From: Puccinia triticina | Taxonomy: Eukaryota; Basidiomycota; Pucciniomycetes; Pucciniales; Pucciniaceae | NCBI RefSeq assembly: GCF_026914185.1 | Contig: NC_070568.1 | Coordinates: 806,001 to 870,000 of the forward strand | Direction: 5' to 3' | DNA length: 64,000 nucleotides | In this document: one piece after another, positions 13,913 to 24,478 of the stretch | Position numbering within the stretch: position 1 is the stretch's first letter | Layout: every line of letters starts with the position of its first letter | Notes under the pieces: model-generated | What the model was told of the DNA's origin: nothing | Databases searched by the model: none | The model's input: only the letters and a program-made list of their open reading frames with translations | Program-made: the position numbers and the translations under genes

Positions 13913-15719
13913 GGTCTTGTTTACGCTGGCCTGCTAGCATTCAATGTTTTGACCCAGTAAGTCGGGCTTTCATTGGAATCTGGATCATATGCTTCAGATT
14001 TCGGGTTTCATCAACATTTTCAAGGATGACCCGGCAACTGGCCTGTTTGTTGAGCTTCGTTTTGTTCTAGAGGCCACGGAGAAACTTCCGAGTGAGATTT
14101 TGTTTCTTTTGAAATAAGATATTTACGCGTCTTGAGGAGCTGAAGCAGCTGACTACATGTTTGACCCCCTCCCCCCGACAGATCGTTACTTCTATCATAT
14201 CCAGAAAATAGCATCGACGACAACGGAACTGGGACAAGTTGTGGGCCGGCTTCCCTGAGGCTAGGTGACGATGTCTACACAGTCGAGCCGGGCGCTGGAG
14301 CGAACGATCCTGAGGGCCTAGGAGTTGGCAATTCGCCTGGTTCTTTCGAATGGACAATCGGTGATATTTCGCGGTCTTTGGAGGCAGCTCGGGGGAAAGT
14401 GTATACAGGCTTTCTCTACGATGGTGATCCCATGTCCTGCAATGTTGGTTTTTTGGGGCTCTTAACCCAAGAGGTTTTACTTGACTGAATGTTGAATTGG
14501 CCTGACAAATAGGTAACCTCGGCATCGTTCAGTTATGAACTTCAAGATACTAATTACAAGTATAGGTGAGTGCCAATTTCCAAACCACTTCTCGGCTCCG
14601 CTCAGCATGGAAGACCTTTATTGACTCCTCCGGAGTCGGCACTGCAGCCTCTGCGGACTTTGCTTAATCCCAACCTACGGATTTCGCGTCAAATTGTGCA
14701 CAACATTTGACCTTTCAACTACCAAGTAAGCCCAATTTGCGAAGATTCTTCTGAATACATTCCTCAAATAACAGTTCAGGATCCATTGAATTACTTGCTT
14801 GGTTCAGTTTGCCTAACTTTGCTAAGGACCTACAACAACCGTTACAAAATCGCTTGGGGTGAGTCCACTATGCAGCCTGCTGGTTCGGAGAATCCATCGA
14901 GCTTCTGACACTCGTAAATCATTTCTGACAAGATACTCCTATGTTTTTACCAGTGATATAGACTCCGCGTACCGAAACTTGTCATTTGAACCCCACACGC
15001 TACCGCTGTCCGCATACCCACCTTACTACAGCTCAGACCAGACAGATTTGTACGGAAATAAGAAGTTCACCAGCGCCGACTTTACTCAAATTTCTATATG
15101 GATTGGCGATATCAACTTTGTCTCTCATCTCAATGGCAAAACCCTTCAGGACAAAAATCATTTCGAGGGGACGCCTCAAGGAAACATCTTCGTCCATAGC
15201 GCTGACAAGCCATCGGATTTTTTTAGTGCTTTCAAGAGCACTGGTGATACTGGCGCTTCCGGGTTTCAGTTTTCAGTGTTGGGCGTCGGCGGTGTTCGTC
15301 CTCTTGGAGACCAATACAACATACCAACTCCCCTTGGGGACCTTTTTCAAGAATCGCTTTCGACGCTCGGTTGGATGATAAATGCAGCGTCAGTTGACCT
15401 CAATGGACGCTCTATCGGTGCTACGTATCTATGTACCAAAACAAGAAAGAAGTGGAAACCTTTCATCACACTTGTTTCTGTGGCTGTCGGGAGCTCGTCA
15501 GGAGTGTTTGGGGCGTTCCTCGCGTTCATGATATTTGTTAGTACTCAATGGGATACGCTTCTACTGACCGCTTGCCTACTAATCATAGCATTCTCTTAGC
15601 TGGCGCGTAAGTACGACGAGCGAAGTTTGGTAAACTTGGAAGCTGGAGATGACACTGAAGAATTAGAAGGAGGCGGCAAGGACTCCCAGATGAAGAAAGA
15701 ATGCTTGAGTATATCCTAA
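13913..15719 (+). CDS. Single-span membrane protein with large lumenal/extracellular region (5' end unresolved)
   Basis: Phase-consistent exons: 13913-13956 (tentative), 13998-14091, 14205-14443, 14513-14565, about 14648-14725, 14775-14858, 14954-15536, 15600-15719. The encoded chain has a long polar part with scattered Cys (for example GTSCGPASLRLGDD and IPTYGFRVKLCTTFD), then one hydrophobic span near the C terminus (within FITLVSVAVGSSSGVFGAFL). An acidic, Lys-rich cytoplasmic tail of about 40 residues ends at the stop at 15717-15719. This layout fits a type I membrane or cell-surface protein. I do not recognise the family; it may be basidiomycete-specific. The acceptor at about 14648 has an alternative at 14636. 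The start codon and signal peptide are not identified, so the N terminus is incomplete here. Confidence 0.7.
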
Positions 15720-16330
15720 GTGGTGGAACACAAACATGCCCAAGTGTAGTATCAAAAGCTTCCTAGCTGAATCATAAGATTGGAACTGTCACTGGTGAGT
15801 TTGTCAGGATGTTTCCAAAAAAATTGGCTACATCTCTCCAAAAAAAAAATGTGCGCAAATCCATGTGAAGTTGTATTGTAATGTTCTGTGCCTTATCCAA
15901 TATTTCAATTATTTTTGATCACCTCATGTACATCCTTCCATTATAAAAATATGTTTCTCCAAGGCCCCTTCACTCGTGTAGGGTTAATAATTGTCTGCCC
16001 AAAAGGATTATTCCGCAGAGAGAGCTGTACTTCCAAGCCATTTCTGTGCCCTCCTCTCTCTGTACCGACTGTTGTACTGGGAAGTTTACCGCTACACCTC
16101 GGAGGATTTCAATCAGACTGAGAATACGGACAATTTCAATAGTAATTTATTACTGAACCGGAAGCCTTGCCTCAAAGATGATACCCACGTTGATCGCTTT
16201 AAATTTTTATCATTGCATGAGAAACGTGGGCTTTTTTTTTCTTAGGGCAGCATCGGGCCATCGCATGGTCAACACTCGGCGGGACAAGACCGAGCTTCAA
16301 GGACCTTTGAATATAAAAACCTAAAGTCTT
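15720..16330. other. 3' flank, no gene
   Basis: AT-rich sequence after the membrane protein gene. No frame with recognisable motifs and no clear repeat boundary before the palindrome at 16331. Confidence 0.4.
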
Positions 16331-16665
16331 TCATTTAGTTATCTTGTCCAGTGTTGTGTTAAAAAAAACATCAGTAGATTCTGTGGGTGTCAAAAGAAAG
16401 GTTGAATGTTGGTCAACAACATGTAATTTATTCAAAGGCACTCCTATTTTTGATGTTGAAATATCACAAATATGTATTAGTTATCTGGGTAACTTGGACT
16501 AGATAACTAATATTTGGTCACAAAAGTGATATTTCAACATCCAAAAAAAAAATCTTGGCCCAAACTGGGGCCCATATTGTTAACCAGCATTCAACCTTTC
16601 TTTTTGAACCCACAGATTCCATTTATGATGTCTTTCACACCACATAGGACAAGATACCTAAATGA
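16331..16665. mobile_element. 335-bp near-complete palindrome (foldback/MITE)
   Basis: The left arm starts TCATTTAGTTATCTTGTCC. The right arm ends with its near reverse complement, GGACAAGATACCTAAATGA. Pairing continues inward through AGATTCTGTGGG and GAAAGGTTGAATG, and then a second inner palindrome around GATGTTGAAATATCAC. Almost the whole segment folds into one hairpin, as expected for a foldback MITE. No coding capacity. Confidence 0.7.
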
Positions 16666-17154
16666 CATCTAGGTGACCTGGAGAGCCAATTGTTGATTTA
16701 AATTTTACAATTGGAAGCCTTGGTGCCTTCTGGGCTGGATAACTCAAATATTATCTTTGCATCATTCACAATTCTGCTGCAACAATGGCCCAAGTTGGCA
16801 CAACTCATTTGCTTATAGGGCCACTAAATCATGCCCGGCCTGATCCAACATTTGACACTACTAATACTTTACCATGCCACAAACAACATCACTGGCCCCC
16901 ATCATCTTGACACAAGTGGCTGTCCTTTAATGCCAAGATGGATTACTCAATCCTCAGCTATCACAGTGGAGAGCTAGATCTCTACACATATGCCTCCACT
17001 TGGCCTCTGATGGTGGTCTATGTTGATGGCCAGAGCATTTCTCTTGGTACACCTGGCTTCATGGACTCTCAGTGTATTAGCACCAACACCTATATCTCCC
17101 CAGAGAACCCTGACCCTGGCCATAACTGGAGGACTTCCAGTCAATCTGGAAAGT
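16666..17154. other. Intergenic, no gene recognised
   Basis: Open frames in this stretch have no known motifs and compositional bias like surrounding repeat DNA. Confidence 0.4.
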
Positions 17155-17269
17155 CAGATCTTGGCGGCCAGATTTCAGATTTTGCAGGGAAATCTAAGTC
17201 CCCAAAGATGCCCAAAGGGATCCAGAGCTTCAGATTTCAGATTTCCCTGCAAAATCTGAAATTCAAGAT
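17155..17269. repeat. Long hairpin
   Basis: The segment starts GATCTTGG and ends CAAGATC. Inside, CAGATTTTGCAGGGAAATCT is mirrored by AGATTTCCCTGCAAAATCTG, with a loop of about 45 bases between. The stem is over 30 bp with few mismatches. It could be a small MITE core or a source of small RNAs. Confidence 0.6.
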
Positions 17270-17649
17270 CCATTCAAAAGTGACGGGAATTCCTCCACTG
17301 TACCATCAAAACTGCTTGCACCCTTGCACTTTTTCAATTGGCCGGAGACAAACATGGTTTCAAGGGTGCCATCAGGAGGGCCACCTCATTTGGATTGTTA
17401 TGGTTTGATTTTTCAAAGGTAATACTACATGGGAAGTTGCTGGTGAAGTGTTTATATGTATGTGGAGAAAGTAATATTGGACAGTGATGACAAGTTCAAC
17501 AGACTCTGGTATGCAAAGTTGTTTCAAATTTTTGAAGACAGATGGCCTATTGTGTATGGCTGTAGGAGGTTAGGAGGACCATCCTGCTACGTGGTGCTAG
17601 ATTTTTAAGAAATGAAGTGCAATTAAGGCCCAGATGAGGAATTTTGGCA

Positions 17650-18358
17650 GAAGAAGTGCAGGACCTCACTTCTGTGCTAGCCTGTGTCTGCAAAGTTTTT
17701 TTTTTTAGCAAGGGGATTCCATGAATATCTTACCAGCTCTATAACACTGCTCAGAAAAAGAATCTACTTTTTTGGTTGGTTGGATTTGGTACCCATGGAC
17801 TCAGCATGAGGGGAGTGCATTATGCATGAATGATATGTTTTAAGTACATAATACACATTTTCAGTGTATTTTGGACCATGTAAATGCAATGATTTTTTCC
17901 ATAGTAGAGCATCTTGTTGTTTTCTATCAATCTGGGTTCTTTGAGCTTCCACCAGGGAAAATGTGATGACAGCTGGTGGCAGGTGACATTGAGTAAAACA
18001 TGTTCAGACACCTGAGCTACTGTGGCAAGACTCCACTATCAAAACAATGGCCCCTTTTTGGTCATTGGGGAGTCCCACTCAATGGGTTTTGGAGTATGAT
18101 TGGAGACTGAACAAGAGTCTTCTTCACATCACATGCCCTCAGGTGACCTCAATTTTTCCCTGGTGTTCCATCATTGAGGCCATTTTGGAAGCTGAGGAAT
18201 GAAATTTGCCCTCAAAACTTCAGATTTTCTTCCTGCTTGACCCCCAAATATCTTTGAACCCCCCCTAACCCCATGTGTTTGGGAGTTTTTAAAATTTTCC
18301 AAGCTCAAGATTTGGGACCACCCCCAGGAACCTAGTACAGAAGTGAGGTCCTGCACTG
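17650..18358. mobile_element. Non-autonomous TIR transposon, CAGTGCxGGACxxCAC family
   Basis: The left end GTGCAGGACCTCACTTCTGT is matched in inverse orientation by the right end, which reads ACAGAAGTGAGGTCCTGCAC followed by TGTA. The right end of about 180 bp (from about 18178) is clearly related to 20060-20243. The TA next to the CAGTGC terminus would fit a Tc1/mariner-type TA target, but class assignment is tentative. No transposase was seen in this copy. Confidence 0.55.
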
Positions 18359-18368
18359 TACCAACAAT

Positions 18369-18733
18369 GGGTAGTTATGTTACGCTGTGTTATCCGCGCA
18401 ATTTGGGTAACATAACTACCCTTTTTACCCGCGGCACCCCGTTACGTTAATTGTAACAGGGTCTTTGCAGGCCTTGCACGTAATGTAACAGCCTCCTTTT
18501 TGAGGTTGTTACTGCGCGTTATCTGCTGAATAACATGCTAATGGACCCCAAAAGGCTGTTTCTAGCTCAGAATCCATCTGTTATCCAGAGCTCCGCAGGC
18601 GCCATTAACAAAAAAAACACGACTAAGTTCCTCTTACATCACGGTGTTACCGTAACGCCCTGCCGCTACAGGTAGCTGTAATGATAACGGCTAAAAAACT
18701 GTTATGTTTCTGTTATCCGTAACATAACTACCC
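18369..18733. mobile_element. 365-bp foldback element with TIR GGGTAGTTATGTTACG
   Basis: GGGTAGTTATGTTACG at the left is the exact inverse of CGTAACATAACTACCC at the right. A second internal copy of GGTAACATAACTACCC lies near 18405, so the left arm is itself a hairpin. The interior is rich in GTTA/TAAC motifs (TGTAACAG, CCGTAACG). No coding content. It abuts the transposon ending at 18358. Confidence 0.65.
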
Positions 18734-19648
18734 CTTTTTGACTGCACTGAGGGTCAGAATCCCATCTTGTAGATCCATCTAGAGGCTGCCTTGACTGAGT
18801 TTTTTTTTGTTGAAACTGTTTTTGGGTAAAACAACATCATTTGCATGGTGGTGAAAAGTTGATGGAGTTACCTGCAATAAGAACCAAGATTGGAATCAGG
18901 AAACATGCATTGTACTCATGAGATAAATATGCTAACATCTCCTGGCTTCTGTCAAGAAGCCCAGCAACTCAAGTCATTTAAGATATCCACCTTAATTTGT
19001 GAGAATAGATTCATGCTTAGCTCATTGGCCCTGTTTTGAAATGGGCAGCTGTTTGAAGGCCACAAGGTATAGTGCTCAAAACCTAATCTGTTTAGCACGT
19101 CCAGTGCTGCTAGAGAACACTAGTTTCTCTTTGGACAATAATAAACAGTTGCAGGAGGATGATGCAGCCAATGATTCAGCAAGAGCTGGGTTTTCAATTC
19201 CAGCAAGTTTGTTCTCATATTGTAGTAAGCTGTAATCTTCAAGCTCAATTGCTGGAAAATTCAGTGTCTTGTTCTTCTTGCACCTGTAGGTGTTCTTGTT
19301 TCTCAAGCTGCCAATAGACTCTATGAGCCAAAGATAATCTTCTTTGAAAGCTGACTTCTGAACCTTACTCACCAATTTTTTCATTGAGGCTTACAAGAGG
19401 CCTCAACGTGCTTTTGGATACATTCTTCTTGAGAAGCAAAGTGGCCACCAGATTTGTAAATCACAAGGTTGGCCTTTCTATTTCTGTCTGTTGTATCATT
19501 GGTCGAAGGATTCAGAGCTTTAGCTTCACCGTTGAGAACTGAAGAAGTGTTGGAATCTGGAAAAGTTTTGGCAGCAGGCTGGCTTCTTGATGAAATACAT
19601 CCCCATCAACATATTTTTCTTACTAATGGACTGCTCTTTTTTCTTCAG
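18734..19648. other. Possible degenerate ORF of a TIR element; no host gene
   Basis: A minus-strand open frame (19076-19384) rich in Lys and Ser follows the larger frame at 19649-20203 in the same direction and may be a decayed continuation of it. No conserved domain recognised. Confidence 0.3.
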
Positions 19649-20203
19649 TCAATTACTTTTAGTCTGTCTTTGAAGTGGACTAGGAACGAGTTTATTTGAG
19701 TTTAGGTCAGAGCTAGGAACTGGCATCTTGTACTTTGAAGTTCCACTTTTGAGAATTTGTTTTTTCTGCTGTGCGGAGGTTTCACCATTACAACACCATT
19801 TAAGCATCTGTTGAGTCTCTTCATACAGAGCAATATCTTCCTCTTGATATTTTTCTAAGAGAGGAGTTTTGAATAGACAAAGATTATCCTCATTTTTGCT
19901 TTCAATTACAATAAGGTTGTCTTTGTCAGCAATGAGGATAGCAGGTGGTTTTCGAGGATGCAAGAAGGGTTTCAGCGCTTTTTTGATTGCCTTGAAGAGG
20001 ATTTTCTTCAAAGTAAGGACTTTCCTTCGTCTTTCGATTTGAGCTCTTCGTGCTGTTGTCATAGGCGCCATCTTGGAGGCTGGGGAAAGAAATCTTGCAC
20101 TCGGACTTGTGATTTTTAGACTGGTCACCGCCCTACCCCCCACAACCCCCGGGGTATCGTGGGATTTTGGTGAATTTCTCGAGCCCAACATTTGGGACAC
20201 CAT
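19649..20203 (-). CDS. Hypothetical 184-aa ORF inside a TIR transposon end
   Basis: The frame begins within DNA homologous to the transposon end at 18178-18358 and runs inward, as an element-encoded protein would. The product is basic in its first half (RRAQIERRRKVLTLKK) and acidic and Glu-rich in the middle, with no known motif, signal peptide or membrane span. The next ATG inside, at MAPMTTARR, lies past the terminal repeat and is a plausible real start. It could be a transposon-associated gene or a chance frame. Confidence 0.35.
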   Translation of the reverse strand: MVSQMLGSRNSPKSHDTPGVVGGRAVTSLKITSPSARFLSPASKMAPMTTARRAQIERRRKVLTLKKILFKAIKKALKPFLHPRKPPAILIADKDNLIVIESKNEDNLCLFKTPLLEKYQEEDIALYEETQQMLKWCCNGETSAQQKKQILKSGTSKYKMPVPSSDLNSNKLVPSPLQRQTKSN

Positions 20204-20243
20204 CAGGGGACTAGCACAAAAGTGGTGTCCCGCACTGTAACGT
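20060..20243. repeat. Diverged transposon end related to 18178-18358
   Basis: Both segments share, in order, GCCATxTTGGAxGCTG, a run of CCCCC, GGGAxTTTT, CCAAxxTTTGGGAC and the terminal CACTGTA. The terminus here reads GTCCCGCACTGTAA, a one-base variant of the 18358 end. This marks at least two copies of the family in tandem orientation. Confidence 0.6.
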
Positions 20244-20810
20244 TATGAAGATGGAGGAAAACGTTTCTGACAATATTTAAGTTATTCCCGTTTGCTTTCT
20301 TTTTCTTTCTCCTTCTCTGCATCTGTAAAAAGGTTTATAAAAACAAAGACCAACGAACAGAAAGAGAATCAGTAATTGCGTGCTTTCTTATAAAGAAAAA
20401 AGGTGGTGGAAGGAGGGCGGAAGAAGCAACGTCTGATAGTTTTCTTTTCCCTTCCAACAGTTGTGTAATGATGACCACTGACCCATATGATTCGCTAACA
20501 GGAGCAATCCATAACCCGAGGCCATAATGAAAGCCAACAAGATGAGGTTGAAGTTACAATAGTCGGGATGTTGAAATAAGTAAATCGGTGCATATGAGCA
20601 ACTTGTGCCCATGTACGCAGAAATTTGAAGCGTCCCAGTCGGATATGGAATCAGAATATATACAAACAGCTTGTTGGGTCTCCCTCCACCATTTCTGAAG
20701 AACTTCGAGATGATGCTTACATTCCGTCATTGTTATACTTGAAGTTCCCCATTTCCGACGCGTGGTTATAGTGGAGATATTGACGAAGATGAGTGCTTCC
20801 GTTCCTGTGT
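20244..20810. other. Intergenic with one possible membrane-protein exon
   Basis: A minus-strand frame at 20388-20612 contains a hydrophobic stretch (FNLILLAFIMASGYGLLLL) that resembles a membrane span. It could be a remnant or extra exon related to the neighbouring minus-strand membrane protein gene, but that gene has its own stop at 21408-21410. Not assigned. Confidence 0.3.
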
Positions 20811-21160
20811 ATCACCCATCCCGTGTTTGATATCCGTCCAGAAATCTGGGATATCCGAATCAAAGCCACGGAGCAACAATCCGGATATATCCGAATCCCA
20901 CCCTTAATCAGCGGGTTCAGGCTGGGTTTGAAGTTCTTTGAACTGAACAGACCCCCGACCTTGTCGGGTGGGGGCAGGCCACCCGTTGGGCGGCCCACGT
21001 ATGTAGGCTTCAGCCATCAAGAGTGTTCTCAGTCTTGATGGCCGGACGGCGTGCATCGACATGCACGCCTTGGCGAGTGTGTATAGCCCGGCAACCGCCA
21101 GCGGTATCCGCGGTCAAGTACCGCCTTGTCCGCCAGGCGGTGCCGGGTACCAACAGATAT
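20811..21160. repeat. GC-rich repeat with three adjacent hairpins
   Basis: GCCATCAAGAGTGTTCTCAG...CTTGATGGC (21014-21043), GGCGTGCATCGACATGCACGCC-type palindrome (about 21049-21071), and a larger GC-rich stem (GCCCGGCAACCGCC ... GGCGGTGCCGGGT, 21079-21148) stand side by side. To the left, ATATCCGAATC motifs recur. It may be a fragment of a transposon end. Confidence 0.5.
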
Positions 21161-21407
21161 CTGAGTCTACTTTGACCTCTAAGCTGGTCCTATCCCCTCC
21201 CTTATAGTCGCATGGCTTGACCATCCGCTCTCTACCTCACCCATGTCACAATCTTCCCATTTTGATCAAAGCATATATTTTCATTACCGCCGGCCTGAAA
21301 CCCAAGCGGCTCGTGCAAGAAAAAGTATACGTAGTAGCCAATTATCGAACGGCCAGGGCGAAATGATAAGTTACATTTGTTAGCTGGAATGAATGAAGTT
21401 CGTGGAT

Positions 21408-23274
21408 TCATGTGACATGATTGAATTGGGAGAAAAAGAGCGTGTGGCGAACGTAACTCGACACGAGAGATGTCGTAATGGTCGTCCAAACCCCAGATAA
21501 AAAAAACATGTGCTAGCCCCAGATCGACAGCATGAGCTGAAGGAAAAAGCAAAGATCAGTCAACCCTAGTTCCCTGGCCTCTTCGAGTTGTTTACAAACT
21601 TACACTTTGGAGGAATAATGACAATGATAAGGTGACAGTTGTACCGGTTACGAGGTCGATCAGTACAGCTTGCCACTTGGTTCTGTTTCTCGGCTCGCAT
21701 TCTTAAGTTTTCATCCAGAATATATGCCCAGATAATGAAAAATACTCACTCGATTACCATTACTTTCATCTTGAGTGCAAAAAAAATGTTGGTCGAGAAA
21801 TTCAACCCTAACGCCACAGCCATAATTCCGCAACTGATGATTATGAAATCTGTATCGATCATAGGATGGGTTTGCATCGTCCACAAGAGGATTTTTGTTG
21901 TTCGTGCATATTAGGGCCATGCGAGCTGAAGATAAGTGCAATGACTTACAATAACTTCTCTGCAACCTTGTCAAGGAAATATAATTTGTGAACGTGTTTC
22001 TTGGTAATTCTGATTTGGTTTTGGAATCACGCGTTGCAGTGCTTGATCTGAGGGTTTCTCTTGATTCTACGGGAGATTCCGACGACTGGAAAACTGATTT
22101 CCTCCCGCTTGCGATCAGGATTGAAGTTTTTACTAATCGGCTAGTAGCAAGTACAGTGACAACATAAAACTGTTCAGAAGCGGTACGATACGCGTGTTAG
22201 TAGTGCACAATCAAAAAGCAGTCGTTGTCGATTTGTTTGTTTGATATGAAATCAAAGTACTTACCGTAATCATGACTATCGATACAGCAGCCCCACCGAA
22301 GGCCTCCGCCTGAGCAACACTGATCATTTGATTTACTTCTTCGGAAAGTGTGGTAAAGATGTCAAAGAGACGTTTGTTGTTTTTAAAACGCATCGGATCA
22401 TTGGCCTTCCACTGGGTCGAAAGTTGATTGAGCGTCAAGGTCACAAGCTTATAGGTACTGATGGTTTGTCTAAGCTTGAAAGTCATAAGAATCCCAATGA
22501 TAAAAAAGTAAACCGTAATAAATACGGGTATTGATATGCATATCGTGTTCAGAACCAAGGAATGCTCGATGGGACTCTTCTTGGAAGATGTAGATTTATT
22601 GTTGGGTCGGTCAGGTGCCAGATATCTGTTTTCACGAGTGAAATATGTTAGTTTGAACACATTTACTCCTTTAAACAGGAGACCAATTTACACCACATAA
22701 AATGCACCCCATCCACATAACCAGAATGCAATGTATCCTAAGTAACAGTTTTCGCCGGTCAAAAATAAAAGAGTGTGACACTATTAAACCCGGCAGGTAA
22801 CGCACCTGGTACCAGAGCTACTGCGTGCCAAAACATCATGCCAGCGCGAACAGAATCTGGGACGCTATCGGGATACCTGACCTCCCAGTCAAGGAAGATG
22901 ACAAACAGCAGATACAACGTGCAACCAAGCATTTGCAAGGCCTCAATGACGAAATTCCCGTTGGGAACCAGGTATGGGATGGCCTGGTCGTCGGAGGTGT
23001 AATGCTTCCGCCATAGCCAAATTTTCCTGCGCTCCCCATCTGGGCGCCTGAAGACCTTCAAGAGCAAAGTGGCCGCGGCTACGACGAAAAGAATAGCATG
23101 GACGACCCCTAGGATAGTTGTAAACCTCGGGAGATCGTGGTGGCTGAGACTCTTTTGCTGATCCGCGATTGTCTGAAGTATGAGTGGATAAGGATTCAGC
23201 GTCAGTGACATAGCGTTGACAAGCGGAAGTCCGTCGGATATAGCATTTGGCGAGGAGGACATTGATGATGCCAT
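21408..23274 (-). CDS. Eight-span integral membrane protein, seven exons, about 459 aa
   Basis: Exons (complement): 22806-23274, 22692-22737, 22265-22625, 21950-22169, 21750-21849, 21604-21682, 21408-21512; every junction is GT-AG and in phase. Hydrophobic spans appear in order: VVHAILFVVAAATLLL, QMLGCTLYLLFVIFL, WHAVALVPGYIAFWLCGWG, ICISIPVFITVYFFIIGIL, GGAAVSIVMITFYVVTVL, FIIISCGIMAVALGL, VLIDLVTGTTVTLSLSLFL and a last one near FFLSGVWTTITTSLV. A Ser/Thr-rich cytoplasmic loop (SSESPVESRETLRSSTATR) sits between spans five and six. I do not recognise the family; the topology suggests a receptor-like or transporter-like membrane protein, possibly from a rust lineage family. The last exon is the least certain. 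Confidence 0.72.
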
Positions 23275-24251
23275 TGTGGACGAAGAGACTGGAGGGGACG
23301 AATAGATCTTAATCCTGAGGCTCGATGTGACGAGGGCAGCGCAAGATCTTTTAAATAAAACGGGCCAGAATTGTGAACTGAGGTTTCCCTATCAATTACT
23401 TGTCCATACTATGGCCAAGTAATTGATCATAGGGCTGGCGTCTAGGATGGACACTTGTCCACCTAGAGGGATTAAGCGCAATCGATGGAAGACATCAATC
23501 TTCCGCTCGGTCTCTGATCTTCCGCTTGCGGACGCCAATCGCTTTCCATGACTCCACGAACTGTTCATGCGATGGGCAGCTAGGGATCATTTGTTTTTAG
23601 TATTGTGAGCATGCGTGTACTTGAAGTGTGGGGTGTGGTACAGGGTGAGCTGAACTGACGTTTCTTGGATTTAAAGAGCACTGTTCGCTGGAGACGTACT
23701 TACATACATGAAACCGTCTTTTATGTAGAAGATAAACCGTGTAGGGAAAAGGCAGTCCAGTTTTCTTGTGATCACGCCAAATCTTGCGCCTCTTGATGGG
23801 AGGGAACCGGAGCGCAGCGAGGTCCCGTGGTCCATGGGGTCCTACCCCTAGCGACAAGCTTTGGGACGCGTCTCCAGCGCCTCCTTGCCCCTAGGAAAGA
23901 AGCGCCACTGGGAGGCTAGGGGACAGGCTCCCCAGCCTTCCCGCTACAACCCAGTGGCTGTTGCCACAACAGCAAGACACCGGGGCCTGCGTAACACGTA
24001 GCAGACCTAGCGACCCAAAGATGGTTCCGAGGGGACGAAGGCGCCAGAGAAGGTACATAAAGAGGCCGCCAGGGCACTCCTCCTGTCACCTCAGCTCACG
24101 CCTTGTCCCATCGCACAGAGCATCCTTTCCCTCACACACTTTTCTCTTTTCTTTTTCGGCAAACCGGATACTACATCAACCAACTAAAAACAGTCATTAT
24201 TTTAATTAAAACCATCCTATCCGGAAACTCTATCACAATCTTTTTTGAACC
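23275..24251. other. Promoter of the membrane-protein gene, then probable DIRS leader
   Basis: An inverted repeat CAATTACTTG...CAAGTAATTG lies at 23392-23425, about 120 bp upstream of the minus-strand start codon. From about 23740 the sequence becomes GC-rich and probably belongs to the 5' end of the DIRS-type element, but I could not pair it with a matching terminal repeat on the other side. Confidence 0.4.
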
Positions 24252-24478
24252 ATGTCCGACCGCATCGCTCAATTAACCAACCGCTTCCGAACAGCAGCCT
24301 CTGGCTCTGAACCCATTGCAAATGATGCAACGACAGCTGCAGGCACCCCTAATGACGCCAGCACCGGAAACCCAACCACAGACTCCCAGGAGCTGACGGG
24401 CGACCAAAGGCAGTCTGATAGCCAAACAAGCTCCCAGGCCTCGGCCAGCGGGAAAAGCCAAGCCACGAAGAAAGGAGG

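Noticed and set aside
20388..20612. Minus-strand frame with a hydrophobic span as an extra exon of the eight-span membrane protein
   Set aside because: That gene reaches an in-frame stop at 21408-21410 and I found no splice path in phase to this frame.
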